Positions 12,046 to 25,306 of a DNA stretch of 64,000 nt are shown here, in pieces; the first letter of the stretch is position 1, and every line of letters starts with the position of its first letter. Made by a program: the position numbers and the translations under genes. A model generated the notes under the pieces. That model was not told the origin of the DNA. It saw only the letters and a list, made by a program, of their open reading frames with translations, and ran no database searches. This DNA comes from Pyxicephalus adspersus (lineage: Eukaryota; Chordata; Amphibia; Anura; Pyxicephalidae): positions 116,755,365 through 116,819,364 of the forward strand of contig NC_092861.1 of the NCBI RefSeq assembly GCF_032062135.1, read 5' to 3'.

Positions 12046-13165
12046 CTTTTTCTACACAAAAAAGTAACAGAAGTAGTTTATAATGAGTATTTTATTTGCC
12101 TTTTACTAAATTGTCACAAATTGTATTCCAGACATCATACATGTTTATATACTAACAGTAATTAGGCACTGCATGAAGAGAAACCCCTGATCTCTTGTTA
12201 AGAGCAAGCACTAAGGTAGAAGAGGAGACATTAAACATAGTGAACATATTGAACACAACACATTTCTAGCGGTGTGGATATAATGGGGTTTTTGTTGAAT
12301 ACACTTGTTAAGGCCATTGCATAACCGAGGAAAGGCAATTCTCTGCCAAGTCTAGTTTTTTGGTTTCATATTTTAACACATCTCTTTCCACGCAATCATT
12401 TTCTGTCTGCTTTGGATTTCATCAAATCTGTCAGATCATATTTATTTCATATTATGGCATGGCACTAAATTGTGTAAAGGTCAAGTGAAAAAAATGTCCC
12501 TTTTACTACATCATATTTTTTGTGTTGGTAAAGGTCATTTCTCTCTTCAATTCTGTTAAAGTAGATGTGCCTTTGTATGACAGTCACTTGTATTTAATAG
12601 AAATTACACGAGTTTTTTTTTCTGTATTCCAATCACACCCATTATTTATATGTATATATGTAGAATATACAAGGAGGACAATTTTAGTGACTTACATTCA
12701 TTTATTGCAAAAATATGATCTGCAAAATATTGACAATCTGAAGGAATCATTTATAAAAATATAAGGCTGGTATGGATGCAAAGCAATTACTAGAAATCAC
12801 AAAGACTCACATCATGCTACTAAAATTAAAGGATATTAGGAATATTTGATTCTAGAGGATTGATAGGCATGTCCCCTATTCTTTTTCCAGGGAGTTTTAG
12901 TTATTTTTCTTCTGGAACAAAACAGCATTAGCAATACAAATTCCTATCAATAAATATTTTTATTTTGCACCATTTGGTCTGATAATTGAAAGTGTTTTCT
13001 TGTATCTAAAAACTTCCTGTACTTTCTGCAACCTCATCTCTCTATGTTAAGGAGAACAAGAGAAAAGGAAGACTCTGTTGTATTGATAGAGTGGGACTCG
13101 CAGAATCGCAAGGTAATATTATCTAATGTACATTTCTTTTAATGTTGTGTAAAAAAGATATCAGG
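12046..13165. other. Intergenic sequence, nothing recognised
   Basis: AT-rich DNA with short unsupported ORFs only. Confidence 0.55.
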
Positions 13166-13485
13166 ATGTAAATTAATTAATATATGTATATACTCAAATA
13201 TAAACCTTTCCAAAAATAAACACAGGTACTTATTTTTTTTACAAAAAGAAAACGTCTTCACTTGAGTATAAACCTAGGGCACAAAATGCAGCCGTCATTT
13301 CCCACATAGTTAGTCAGGCTGCAAAAGGAGTCCATCAAATTCAACCATTGGGGAAATAAACATATCCCAGATTAAACCCCATAGACATAGTCGATCCAGA
13401 GGAAACCAGATTAAATTTGAGAGGGCAGACAGAGGAAAAAACTTCCTCCCTAATCCAATAGGTCAATTGGATTCAAAGCTGTACA

Positions 13486-13745
13486 GGTAGTCCCTGAGTT
13501 AAGGACATCCAACATACGGACGACTCCTAGATACGAATGTGGGATATCCTGCTCGCTCGTGTGCAGGACGGAGGCTTGATGAGGGGAGGAGGGTGGTTTG
13601 CATGACTTGCAGAAGAAATCTTTTGGTAAACACAGCTGAGGTTGTGGGTGATCTTAAGGGCTGAGTTGTTCAGCAACCTCTTGTAACTCTTTAATGACCA
13701 AGACAAACTCTGCAGTTGTTTCTGTTTGCATATCAAAGCACAGCA
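13486..13745. mobile_element. CAGGTAGTCCC (Tigger-like) element fragment
   Basis: Begins CAGGTAGTCCCTGAGTTAAG and carries in reverse the segment found at 60561-60640 (AACTGCAGAGTTTGTCTTGG). It is related to the complete TA-flanked copy at 60331-60762. Confidence 0.6.
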
Positions 13746-13777
13746 TGCTCCAGAAGTAAATGAATGACCATAAAGTT

Positions 13778-13850
13778 AGCTATATAAATCCTGTTTATTA
13801 ATATTAATAATATTATTATTGTTATTATTATTAATAATAAAATAATTACA
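13778..13850. repeat. L2 3' tail plus (ATT)n
   Basis: CTATATAAATCCTGTTTATTA followed by irregular ATT/AAT repeats is the 3' terminus seen at the end of the longer L2 copy at 28140-30386. Confidence 0.65.
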
Positions 13851-14125
13851 TCCATGGTGTATGATATTTATTTAAAAGAGAAAAAAAATAAAATCACATG
13901 GGCTCATACTGCATTCCTTTTTCCCTCTTTTTACAGGTTAAAGTATTTTGTACTTTTGTGTAGGCTATGATGGGTCGCTTGATCCCCAAAAACTAGAATG
14001 TGTCTTGTTGTCTCAGGCAACAAGATCACATGGTGCCATCAACTGGTGTGACCCAGGTATAAACTGAGATTCTATTTCTAATGGTATTTAAAAAAAATCT
14101 TGATTTATATTCGAGTATATATAGG

Positions 14126-16244
14126 TATATGATATTCACCTAATGACTGGATGCCTATTTCAGCCCCCCAGAATAATTTAATTCAATATCTTGAATTTTA
14201 CTTGTTCAATCCCTATGTAGGGTTTCAGTTGTATACCAGTTTTGCAGTATATCATGGTATGACGGTATGCCCACCAGTGGTATTGCACTGCCTGCCTGGT
14301 CTGGTCAATAGGGTTGCTTGAATTTTAAACTGCAAGCTGGGTGGCTACTGTTTACATGTCTATGATTATCGGCCATTTTTTCACTATATGTTAATAATTT
14401 AACTAGCAACACAATCTCTTAAGGGACTGATTTCCACCACAATATATCAGTGCTTTTTGTGCTAGTTCCTATCTATATGCACACGCTCCTGGCACAGGCC
14501 TCTTCTGCCCTCCAAATTCAGGGCTTTAACTGATGAACGCTTTAACAAATTCTTCAGAGCCACTGTAGGATCCAGACAAATCTGTAGTACATTTAGGTAT
14601 TTCATTGCTTGGCTATTGAGTCAAGCAGGGAGTTAGAAGATGTAGAAGAATCACACAGGTGCCATGGTCAAGTTTTGGCACCATGCAAGACCAACCCTGA
14701 CCAGGCAGGCCTACGTTGAAAACAGAATGTTATCATATACAACAAAGAAGGAACCGAGGCATGAAATATTGTTAAACTAGCCTGAAAAAAGAACTTGATC
14801 TCTTAATGTGCAAATCAGAAGAGCAGAAATAAAAGGCAGCAAATACAATTTGAAATGTAGGTCAATCCTTATGTGACTTAACTTCTGAGGTTAGGTTCAG
14901 TGGTAATGTACTACACATGTCCAGGCACATTAAAGTATGGGATAGATGGCAGCTGGTAGCCTTCTGCTGCCCTTCATATACATTCATAGAAACCAGTATT
15001 TTATTATAGACGGGAGGAGATAGATGCCCTTTCCCATGTGATGGTCTTGTTGTAGCTCATAGGCACCCAATCACCAGTCTGTTAAATATATTCTGGATCA
15101 GGACTGCCTGTTTTGACTTGTACTGACTGTTTTATTTTGTACCAGTGCTCCTGGCTTTTCATTCTCTTCATGCTTGGCTGCAGATGTAAACTCATTCTAC
15201 TCCAGGAGAAAACAGGCCACTCGATTTAAAAGGAAAGAAATATTAGGAATATGTAACAACAGATGCTCCACTTTTTTAAAATACCATATTAGGCTTGACA
15301 CTTAATAAATATATATTGTGTTATATTTATGCTGGAGTTTTCCTACTACAATCTTCCTGTCATGTCAGTATTATAGCAATCTTGTGATGGTAGAAATATG
15401 TCAGGTGCTACAGCTGATTTCTTTGTAAAAGATGCCCTGGGGTTGATATTCTGATCTGTATAGGCTAAATAAGGTGAATACAAGGGTTCTGCAGGCCTTG
15501 GCAAATAAAACATTCTGCCAATCAAAAAAACACAGAGAAGGTGCACTTTTGCTAATGATAATAATAGATTTAAGGGGTAATTTAAAAAGGAACTAATATT
15601 ATTAATTTATAATATTATTAGGATTAATATTATATGTAAAGGGTAATAATGAGGATTCCTGACGCTTAAAACGGTCCTTCCATAAAATAGAAGGTCTACT
15701 TGTGTTGGTCAAGCCCCATTACCATACCCAAATCAGTTAACTCTGACACCAATGTAAGAGGCATTCTTCCTACTGACCACTATGTTATAAAGGTCAAGAA
15801 AGGCTTCTCTAGGTCATTGCAAGAGTGTAATATTTACAACATTTTCCCTTCTCAATATTGCACCAGACTCTCTCCGGAAAGATCATTATGTCATCCTCAC
15901 CTAGGTGCCATGGGCGAAAGGTAAATGTAAATCTTACTATATTATTCACATATACAAATCGTATCTATTAGGTGATTTGAGGAGGGTGGCTCAGAATAGG
16001 AAGGTCCCCTTCTGAACTGCTACCATTGTTAGGATTACATTTATAATAGATGCAAACCCAGGTCGTTCAATGGGTAAGCTTAAATATCATAATGTGATTT
16101 TAGGTTTCAATGTAATTTCATATAAAGTAAACATTTTGAATGTATTTTAATTTGCAACTTTTGTTAAAAGAATACCTGATGGGTCTACTAATAGAAGTTG
16201 TCACCATTCTCCATTGATTAAGATTATAATATGTTATTCTATAC
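14126..16244. other. Intergenic sequence, no gene recognised
   Basis: AT-rich; no recognisable repeat over most of its length. A short ATT/TAATATTA-rich patch lies near 15596-15635. ORFs are short and featureless. Confidence 0.55.
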
Positions 16245-16936
16245 CAGCGGTCGTGAACCTTTCTGACCTCACAGACTACTAAATTCATAATTTTAAATTC
16301 TGTGGACAATTAATATGAATTTTTTAAAAAAGAAAAATACATTTGGAAAATAATGGTGCCTGACGAGGACTGTGGAGGCTCTGATTCATTGATCAGCTAA
16401 GTGTTTCTATTGTTACTATTAGCATTAGTTGCATTATCTTTGGTATTACTAAAGAAATACAAAATATTTGTTTGCTTTTTCTCACTCATTCTGGGTTTAT
16501 TTAATTTGAATTTAAGACCAAACAAGAAATGATAGTTATCAAAGTCAAACTATTTGATGCCATTAAATATACCAGTTAAAGAAAATACCCAGCTAAGGTC
16601 ATACTTACTAAAATACATGCTATAAGAGCATCTGAGAAATAAAATAAAACAATAAGATGAGAATTGGTGTTTGTGGAGCGGAATGACTGTTTTAATGGTG
16701 GAAACAATACTGAAGCGTACAGCTCGGCAGCGGTTTCCTCAAACAACTCAATATTACACTGACGTCACGCTGCGCCTGCCTTTTTTCTGTCTCTAGAACA
16801 GTTAGTGAATTTAGTGCAATATAAAAGAGAAAATTGTCATTCAGAATATAAGAATTTATTAGAATAATATTTTTGTTTTATTATTTATGAGACATAAAAA
16901 TTGCAAATAATGACCACATTTTTCTGGCGACCACTG
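16245..16936. mobile_element. hAT-type non-autonomous transposon, 692 bp
   Basis: Left end CAGCGGTCGTGAACC; right end is the reverse complement of CAGTGGTCGCCAGAAA. It is flanked by TTCTATAC (16237-16244) and GTCTATAC (16937-16944), an 8-bp target duplication matching at 7 of 8 positions with central TA. No transposase is encoded. Confidence 0.75.
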
Positions 16937-18534
16937 GTCTATACTATGATATCCAATGCACAGACATGGCACACTGTGGTCACTATCAGGAAGCCAGACA
17001 AAGGAATGATGTACAGCTGACATTTGAATGTGTATATGTTAACTGGAAGACCGGATGATATTTTTGCAGTCAAAAGTCTAAAGGTTTACAATGGGTTAAA
17101 TCACTGGGATGCAAAAAAAAAAATAAAAATAAAAAAAAAAATAAAAGGATGCAGAAAAAGGTTAAAATAGCATTATATAAAAAACAAATGACATTTATGA
17201 TACACACTGCTTTAGCAAACTAAATGTCATCCCATTAGGGTTTAGATCAGCTAGAAGAAACATGTTTAGTCTGGAATTAATAGTGTTTGTTATTTTTCTT
17301 GATGTCTGCGAGTTTGTATCTCCTTGGCCTGCATGTCAGACTGGAAATGTCACTTTTTATATGACTTTGTTGCTTTATTTCTTAACTGTTTATTTTAGCC
17401 TGCTTTTTGATTTGAAGTCAAGAAAGGCTGAATAAGAACAATAATTTCAGTTTTCACTGTCACTTTGCTTTCTTGCAGCTGTTTAAGCTAATGGGGATCA
17501 GATAGTTCGGAAATGAGGTAATTCTAACTTGGATCAGAGATATTTTGACCTAGGACAAATTTAAAATTTGACATTACTATACCCGCCATTGACAGGTGGA
17601 TAATTTGGTGGAGCTCCTACATAGCTGTCATTGATAGGTATAGCTGTCATTGATAGGTATAGTACAGCGCATTAAAAAATACAAAATTATCTTTCTGAAC
17701 CCCTTTCTCAGCTGGTGGAGGTGCAACTGTGCTTCGGTCACCCAGAACCCGGGTTAATCTGCCACCAAAATTGGTCTAAGAGAGGCAGAAACCTCTTGGT
17801 CTAGTACAGAGATGTCTCTTAAGTTCAACCACAACAAACTTAAAATCATCTACCTGAGATACCTCAGTGGTCAGGTAGGAGCCTCAACGCTGGATCCCAA
17901 ATTAGACCTCTGAGTTTGTCAAGTAAAAAGTTGGTGATGACATCCAATCCTAGACCAGATCCAAGACAACCAATGACTAGAAGGGCATGAACATCTCTGT
18001 GAGGTTGTACCGTCTTGCTCTGCAGTGATTATCAGGGCCCTAAAGGGGCCTCCACGTGACAGGAAAAAGCAGAAAAACATTAGGCACCTTCATCAGTTTT
18101 GATGAAGTTATAAGCATTGCTTTCCAGATGGGGCAGCGTTCCCTTGCTAGAGACCTACCTGGAACTATCAAGAAGATCCTGGGTATAGCTCAGTCTGTAG
18201 GTTGAAATTTTGATGGCAGACCACCACTTAATATCTGCTAGGATTTGTCAACTGATCAGAAGGGGTCAATTCAAGTTGTCCCCCAAATATTTGGAAAAGG
18301 GTCGTTTTTAAAACTGCTATTTTTATTTGCTATGTTGAGTGTACAGTCTGCGTACTCCGTATAGTAACCGCTCTGCATGGCATAACGGACACCCCCTACT
18401 GCCAAGCAAAGAAGTTTTATACAAAATTTAAACATTCTACATTTTGTCCTCTTTAATATGACACTAAAATAATGTTTTTGGTACAAATCTTTGCAAATTT
18501 ACATTACATTTTACAAAAAAGAATATTGTCAGCA
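16937..18534. other. Intergenic sequence with possible degenerate retroelement
   Basis: Contains an A-rich run (17113-17150) and a 21-bp direct duplication (AGCTGTCATTGATAGGTAT, about 17621-17660). At 17700-18240 unusually GC-rich sequence contains a short frame reading [20 protein letters not shown], which resembles the end of a Ty3/gypsy gag. That assignment is weak. Confidence 0.45.
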
Positions 18535-18945
18535 CAATGTCACTGGTGCACAAAGGTCACTGAAGTACAAAAGTCACTGGAACACACAGGTCACTGAAGT
18601 AGGTTATGGTAGTACAAGGTAACTGGAGCACAAAGAAGTAACTGAAGCACAAAGGGTCACTGAACCACAGGGGCTCACAAAACCAAAATGACATTAGAGA
18701 ACAAGGTCTGAGGTGCAAAATGTTACTGGAGCACACAGCCACAGGAGATCAAGGCATCTGGGGCACAAATGGTCACTGTTATATGAGGTCACTGAAGCAG
18801 ACATGGTTGCCAAAGCCCAGGGTCACTGGAGTACACAGGTTAATTGGAGCAGGGAGTCACTGGTGCACATGGATCAATAGAGCACTAGAGAAGACACCGG
18901 AGCATGACGAATTACAGAATCACAAAGAATCACTGGAGCAAAAAT
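18535..18945. repeat. Degenerate minisatellite, unit about 17-22 bp
   Basis: About 20 diverged copies of GGTCACTGGAGCACAAA (GTCACTGGTGCACAAAG, GTCACTGAAGTACAAAA, GTCACTGGAACACACAG and so on) run for about 410 bp in one orientation. It accounts for the open frames on both strands here. Confidence 0.8.
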
Positions 18946-19100
18946 GGCCTGGTTTATTAAAGCTCTCCATGGCTGGAGAGGATACACTTTCCTTTAGGAA
19001 GCTGGGTGATTCAGCAAACCTGGAATGGATCTGGTCCATTGGCTTTTTGCTAGCAAATGTTTTGAATCCTAGACCAGATCCATTCCAGGTTGGCTGTGGC
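18946..19100. mobile_element. Palindromic MITE, GGCCTGATTTATTAAAGC family, copy C (right end lost)
   Basis: GGCCTGGTTTATTAAAGC, then GATACACTTTC and both central arms (GGATCTGGTCC / CCAGATCCATTCCAGG). It diverges after 19100. It directly abuts the minisatellite. Confidence 0.7.
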
Positions 19101-21700
19101 TTCTTTCTGTGCAGTTGCTTTTCCTCGCTGGAGGAAGATCCACAATGCAAACACACAACGAAGTGTTTGTCAAATGACTGATGAAAATTGCCCCCATGAG
19201 CAATAGTGGTGCCAGTGAGTGGCTAACAATTAACATTTTAAACTAGATAGATCTGACCTCTTGAATATATAATAGAAAACCTTCTGGAGAATGTGGTGTC
19301 CTTTTATAAACTTTAAAACTCTATTTTTCAATCTATAGAGTTACAGAGGATGTGGTTGTAGCGCACATATGGAGAGTAGACGAGGGTGCAACCATGGCTC
19401 ATTTAAACATATAGCAGAGGAGTGAGTGTAGCTGATATATCCAACAGTTTTGTTTAAGGATTTGGATACGCTTTTAGCATGTTTAAAGATACATAATTCC
19501 AATATGTCCTACTTGTAAATGCAGCAGAGAAACTCTTGTCCATCAGATGTTTGTATGCTGTACATGAAACACAACATTGCAATGTAATACGTATATTTAT
19601 ACACTAGATGGCAGCATTTTACCACATTCATCAACTTTATGCACACTCTGCAGCATTACAATGGTCCTGGAATTTGTTTTTCAGGGTGTAGAGGTTTTAC
19701 CAAGTTGACATATTTAATTTCTTATTAAACAGGATTTATATAGCACCAACAGATTATAGTTTTTTGAATTTCTTTTCACTTTTTCCTTGTATGTACAGAT
19801 AGAACAGCTCCTGGAAACAGCATTAGTCCTCAGCATATCTAAATAAGCAGAGTTTTTACCAATGGCTTCTTACAGATGAAATGGTATTCCATCTAGTTTG
19901 CAGAAACAACATGCTTAAAAAATAATAGACATGTAAACTGTTTATCATAAATCATTTATTTTATTTTCTTCCCCTAAAATAGTTTTTAGTTTCTTTCATT
20001 TTTGCATCTTGGTATTGCTGACCTACTTCAGCACATTGTAGCCACTTTCTGTGTACTGCTATAATTACTGTACTCACAGTAATTAGTGTGGTGGTCAGTG
20101 GGAAGAATGTCTATAACATTGCTGACCATTGGAAAGAATGTCACCCCTACACCTCGAGCGGAACTTAAGGGTTACACGGAAACCTGGTTGAGCAATGGGT
20201 GAATTGGAGTGAAAAAAAAAGCTGAACCTCCCAATTAAAATAGAAATAAATTATTAATCACAGCAATCTTTACAATAGAAACTCTGAATAAATTGGTTTA
20301 AGAAAAAACATAATACAAATGATTAGTTTAGTTAAATGCACAACTTTAAATAATGATAATGCAGCCAGGAATGTAATGTTGTTACTGATATAGTGCAGAT
20401 TTACACAACAGAAACATCTGTAAAATCAATACAATTGTCATCTCAGCAGTGTGCTCTTGGTGGTGGATGACACTGCTGAGGGTTGATGGATATTTGTCAC
20501 AGTGCCCAGATCTCTCTTTTTTACACAACAAAAGCTTGAAAAAAATTTGGCAAGAAGGTTAAACTCTGTTTCCAAAACACCACAAACTTTTGGCTATTGA
20601 TTTGCTTTGTCATGAGCCCATCTGGGGCTGTATTTGCAAAATAAAAAGTTTGTTTTGCTATAAAGCAAGCACTTTGCGATCCGGAGTGCTAAAGTGGCAA
20701 ATGACTTGTGTCTATTGTTCTATTGCTGGGCATATATGGAGCAAATTCACATTTGTGTTTCTCATGCACCTGGGGGTCCGAAGACCTCACTAGGGCAACA
20801 TCATTCACTCCTCAAGAAGCCAGACATAAGGTAAGTATACTTTAAAACTTTTTTTTTTCCACAGGTGTAATGCTAGGATTTTTCATGAGGGTTTCCATAA
20901 GAGTTACCCTGGTCCAAACCTTTTCTCAAGATTGAGTGCTCCCTCATGTTCTTTTTTCCAAAATGATTTAAAGAATAACATGACCATGACTAACAAATGC
21001 AGAATAATGCAAAAGTGTTGCAATGTTCAACCCCAAATCATTCATGATGGCAAAGGAGTAACTACACTTTATTCCTCCCAACACAGTTCCCAAAGTCTCC
21101 ATACTACATGAAAGGAACAAGTGGATTTGAAAGTTTTCCTTCTGAAGAAATTCATTTGACAAGGTATATCATCATTGTTTACCTATCTCCAAAATGTAAA
21201 GCATAGGCTCACCATTGCAAGGCAATTCACTTCACTGATCCACAAGGAACATATTAGATATTATAGGTAGCAATCAATAAGCACATGAAAAGATTTTGTA
21301 CGTTATATACTATGCATATTGTTAAACAACTATTTGGTAACATGAACATGAGTAACATGAACAGCTTTGCCACCTGGTCCATTGGGAATACTGGCTACTG
21401 ATTAGTAACACATCTTAATACAAATGTTAAATGGTTGTGGATTCACACAACGATAGGGAATTGAATGCTATAACATTGATGCTTTGGCATTCTTATAAAC
21501 CTACTAAACTGTTCGTAAGGTAGATAGCTGTAAACAAAATATTCCAGTGAAGACGGCCCATCACTGATGTGCTCATCTACAACTGCAAATGTTTGTCTTA
21601 CTATGGGGAGGTGTGTGGGGTCCTGTCCACATATTTCAAGGTGTTTAGCCTTGATAGAGTAGTAAAATGTTTTCCAAACATTAGCTAAAAAGATTCAATG
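19101..21700. other. Intergenic sequence, no gene recognised
   Basis: CTCF-like core at 19601-19616 (ACACTAGATGGCAGCA, one mismatch); tiny L2 tail at 19729-19757; dispersed repeat at about 20035-20190 (GGTGGTCAGTGGGAAGAATG) that recurs at about 57480-57720. No gene. Confidence 0.55.
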
Positions 21701-22090
21701 AGCACCCAAATACAGCATTTGTAATAAGCCTATTGACCCATTTTTGTCGGAATGTGGAATCGGCTCCCTCAGGAATTTGTTTCAGTAACTACTATAGATT
21801 GCGTAAGGAAAAAGCTGGATATTTTTCTAGAAGCACAGAATATAACTGGGTAATAAGAGTTTAAAGTAAAAAAAAAAAAACAATGACCATTGATCTAGGG
21901 AACATCCGATTGCCTTATGGAATCGGCAAGGAATTTTTTTCCTGTTGGAGCAAATTGTACCAGGGGTTTTTTCCCTTCCAATAAACCAACAATTTCTTAT
22001 AGGGGTTTTATATCTGGGATATGTTTATTTCCATAGTGGTTGAACTTGATGGACTTATGTCTTTTTTCAACTTGACCTACTATGTAACTC
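21700..22090. repeat. Dispersed repeat ending AACTTGATGGACTTATGTC
   Basis: Contains ATATCTGGGATATGTTTATT and GTTGAACTTGATGGAC, then TTTTTTCAACTTGACCTACT. The reverse complement of the same phrases occurs at 13306-13470. A short frame near 21750 reads MWNRLPQEFVS, like the tail of a LINE reverse transcriptase; the family is not established. Confidence 0.5.
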
Positions 22091-24581
22091 CTCAAGCAAG
22101 TCCAAACTGCCAGCCTGGAATGGTGAGGTAGAGCTTCCCAAAAAACTCACATTACCTGTTTATTGACTGGAGAGATTCAAAGGTCTGTGGGTCCGTTAAA
22201 GAGAGATCAGTGGTTCCACATGGATAGCCAGGGCTTTCTAATTAGGTACAAGTATTCCTAGAACTATAGAAATTTCTATTACATTCTATTAAATCTTTTC
22301 AGCAGATATAAAGAAACAAAAAACATAAAATGAAGTTTTAATTTTTTTTGATTAAATACAACAAGCAACACAGTTAGATGTGTAATATCAGTGTTATCAG
22401 AATAATATGACCTGACAGCTTCCAAGCAGAATTAAACTAAATGTACTTATGACAACTTTACTCTAAACCCAACTTTTCCATCCTCAGATGGCTGGTGCCA
22501 TAGTCAACATGTTACACCATGCCAGCAGATGTAAAAAGGTCTAACCTCTGCAAAGTCAAATTTATCAAGAAAAATAGGAATCTTTAGGACAAGGCAAGAT
22601 CCCTACTGTCTTGACCAATGGGTTATATGACCACCTGCAGAAGTAAATACTAAACAGAAAAACAAGAGGCGGCCTCATAACAGTACAAATACCGGTCAGT
22701 AATAGCAGAACCACCAGGAGAGCAGGTGCTGGTTACTTCAGTGAAATCCAACAAAGGACTTTACCAGGATTATAAAGAATCCTTTATCTTCTTCATTGAA
22801 TAAAGGACACTACGGTATTTCTGAGATCTTGACTCCTTAAGAAATGAAATGTTTTAATTCAGGCTATGAAACAAAAGAAATAAAAAAACACAACAAACTA
22901 CCAGAGGTTTAAAAAACATCTGCTTTTGAGAAAGTGAACTGATAACCAGATGGCCACCTTACAAATCCAGGGAGATGGATACCTTCTGTTAAAAGCTCAC
23001 AATCTGCTCGCTGCATAGGTGAAATGGTTATATGATAGTAAAGCACTTAATGTTTGATAGCATAAACGTGAATGATGATCCATCTCATCTACCTAAACTT
23101 TGCAAGGTCCCCAGAAAGGAGAAATTTATCAGCCCTGACCACATCTAGAGAATGACTACCTCAGGATGAACTAGTTTGGAACAGAGACGCTGGACCTTCA
23201 ACTCCTTGACGCTAGGTGGAACTCACCCTGGGTTGTGTTTTGTACCCAATATCCTACATGTTCAGCTGGCAGCTTTCATTGATTCATTGGTCAGCATCTC
23301 AAGGGTTTTGTTTCCTTAAGGAAAAAATAGAAGTGCAAAGAACGAATATTCTCTGCCAGTATAGAAGGTCTTTTATAGTGTAAGGTCCTTTCAGCCCAAG
23401 CTGTTCAACAGGCAAAAGGGCACAGACAGCAAGTCAAAATGCTCCCTCAATGTGGTACAGTGGCTACATGGCAAGAAGCCCGTTAGCTGCATTCCAGTGC
23501 GTATATAGCGGTCATCACTTACTAACCAGATAAATCCAATTTGGGAAATACTTTCCCTGTATTGAATGCAGATTTCTAACTACAGTAGGGAGGAAAAAAG
23601 CCAAACATATTAAATATGAAAGTAGAGAAGATTTGTGTCTTTCCATAAGGATCAGATTCAATACTATCCCAGAGCATCTTATAGCCATGTTCCATCTATT
23701 ACAAGCCATCCTTGAGGATTATGGATTGTCATGCAACCCAAAATCTTGGTGGTGGAAAATACTTACAGGGGACACCACCGGAAAGAACATGGCATATTGA
23801 AATTAAAGCTCCTACCCCATATTTAAAAAGCTCAATCTGTACTTCTATTAAACACTATAGTTATATTGGCTGCATAAATTTGTTTGAAAAAGTTAGCCCA
23901 AAAGCACTAAAATTATACAGAGGAAATAAAAGCCAAAACAAATAGCAAATAGACAACAGACATAAAATGGTTTATCAAGAAGCCAGAGTCTCATTTTTAG
24001 CAATCAGGCTCTACCACCGAGTCATATTATGAGGCCTTCTTTATTTATGCTCAGGTAAAATAAGTCTATTTCATGGTGTCAGCACTTATACCATCTATTG
24101 CTACTGAAAAACTTTCGAGGTACTTGAGTATTTGACTAAAATTGATCCAGTAAATCTGAATAAAAGTTCATGTAAGAGACTGCACTATTGTCTGAATATC
24201 AGCTATTTATGTGAACATGAATTATCCATTAACTGAAGTATACAACCACAATTGTTAATATGTACTCAAGTTGAACATGCCAGTAAAATATTTCACTATA
24301 AATTGTATGCACACAGTTCTTGAATATAGTTTCAGTCACATATTTGTAAAGGACATTCATTATGGGAGAACTATGGGGGGCTTCCATTGCATCCAGCTGT
24401 CTCTGGCTTTCCTCAGGTCCTGCAATAATAAAGCCAGACTGGCAGAATAGTTCTTTTTATCAGAAGAGGACTAGTAAAGACAATCTGCATAATTCTCCCA
24501 TGACACGTGTACTTTAACATTTCTGCAGTCATATTAGTAAAAGCGATTAACATTTTTTCTCCCCAAAACACGTCTGTAATA
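22091..24581. other. Intergenic sequence, possible degenerate retroelement
   Basis: AT-rich with a somewhat GC-richer part at 22430-23500, where reverse-strand phrases (GGATTTGTAAGGTGGCCATC) look like decayed retroelement coding sequence; I could not assign a family. Nothing else is recognised. Confidence 0.4.
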
Positions 24582-25244
24582 TTTATTTTATTTCAAGTTA
24601 AACACTTTGAATTTCTAAAAACGGACAACTGAATAATACAATCTTGTGTTCTTTGCAGCAGATCATCCAATCAGTATATATTTCTTTAAACTTTTAATAC
24701 ATTAGTAAATTCATCTGAAATTCAGGGCAGTCAGGGCAGTTTTACATAGGATTGTTAGTTTTAATAAAGCAAGTTTGTGTGCTAAAACGTTAGTGTAGGA
24801 AATGAACCCTGTTTTATTAAGTTACTTCATACATTGTACCTTGTAACAAAATAAAATTGATCGGAATACATTTTCTAGTTCTGGAAAAATTCAAGATCAG
24901 GTTAATAAAAACAAGTCAGCATTTAATTCAAGAGTGCAGTTATGCACAGATATATATATATATATAGTCTGTTTATATTTGTCATAAAAGCATTGCCAAG
25001 ATTGGTCCGTGTGCATTAGACCACTTGTGATTTTTCAGTTTTTGGTACATCAGATAAAATAGATTTATAATACATTTTAACCATTATTTACATTCACAAC
25101 ATAACACACCTTTGAAAGGGGCTCCACTGTACAGGCCGAAGTTCGGCAAGTACACAGTTACCAAGCCGTTTGGCAAGTATTGTCTACAAAAGGAAAACAA
25201 AAAAACAGAAACTGAACAAAAAAGAACTGCTGCCGAATCCAATT
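24582..25244 (-). other. EGLN1: Probable EGLN1 3' UTR (minimum)
   Basis: Lies immediately downstream of the EGLN1 stop on the minus strand. A TTTATT (AATAAA on the minus strand) at 24582-24587 is a possible poly(A) signal; the true end could be further left. A short (TA)n run at about 24950-24966 is included. Confidence 0.4.
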
Positions 25245-25306
25245 TCAGACTTCTTTTGCAATTCCATCTGATGACTTGTTTAGCTCAATCCGTACAGACT
25301 TCTCTC
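25245..25306 (-). CDS. EGLN1: EGLN1 (PHD2) coding exon 5, C-terminus and stop
   Basis: Read on the minus strand after a TTCTTTAG acceptor (AG at 25308-25307), the exon starts GA GAG AAG and encodes the tail EKSVRIELNKSSDGIAKEV, then TGA (25247-25245). The first two bases complete a Gly codon with the last base of exon 4. Known orthologues end GEKGVRVELNKPSD..; this tail is one residue shorter and diverged (G to S, V to I, P to S). The exon is too short to stand out as an ORF and was found by looking for the expected tail downstream of exon 4. Confidence 0.9.

Larger units (their letters stand above)
13166..14125. mobile_element. DNA-transposon-like repeat with TATACTCGAATATAAACC-type ends, containing other insertions
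   Basis: The left end TATACTCAAATATAAACC and right end (reverse) CTCGAATATAAATC are inverted. The internal phrases ATAAACCTAGGGCACAAA, AAATAAAATCACATG and TTACAGGTTAAAGTATTTTG recur in the same order at about 60805-61235, so this is one family. Inside are a dispersed-repeat fragment (about 13306-13470), a CAGGTAGTCCC element (about 13486-13745) and an L2 3' tail with an ATT microsatellite (about 13778-13850). Confidence 0.6.

Noticed and set aside
17700..18240. Possible Ty3/gypsy gag remnant ([12 protein letters not shown])
   Set aside because: Only one short resembling segment, no neighbouring LTR, protease or reverse transcriptase; kept as a low-confidence note only.
18720..19181. 153-residue + strand frame
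   Set aside because: Built half from the GGTCACTGGAGCAC minisatellite and half from a palindromic MITE; both strands are open over the same bases.
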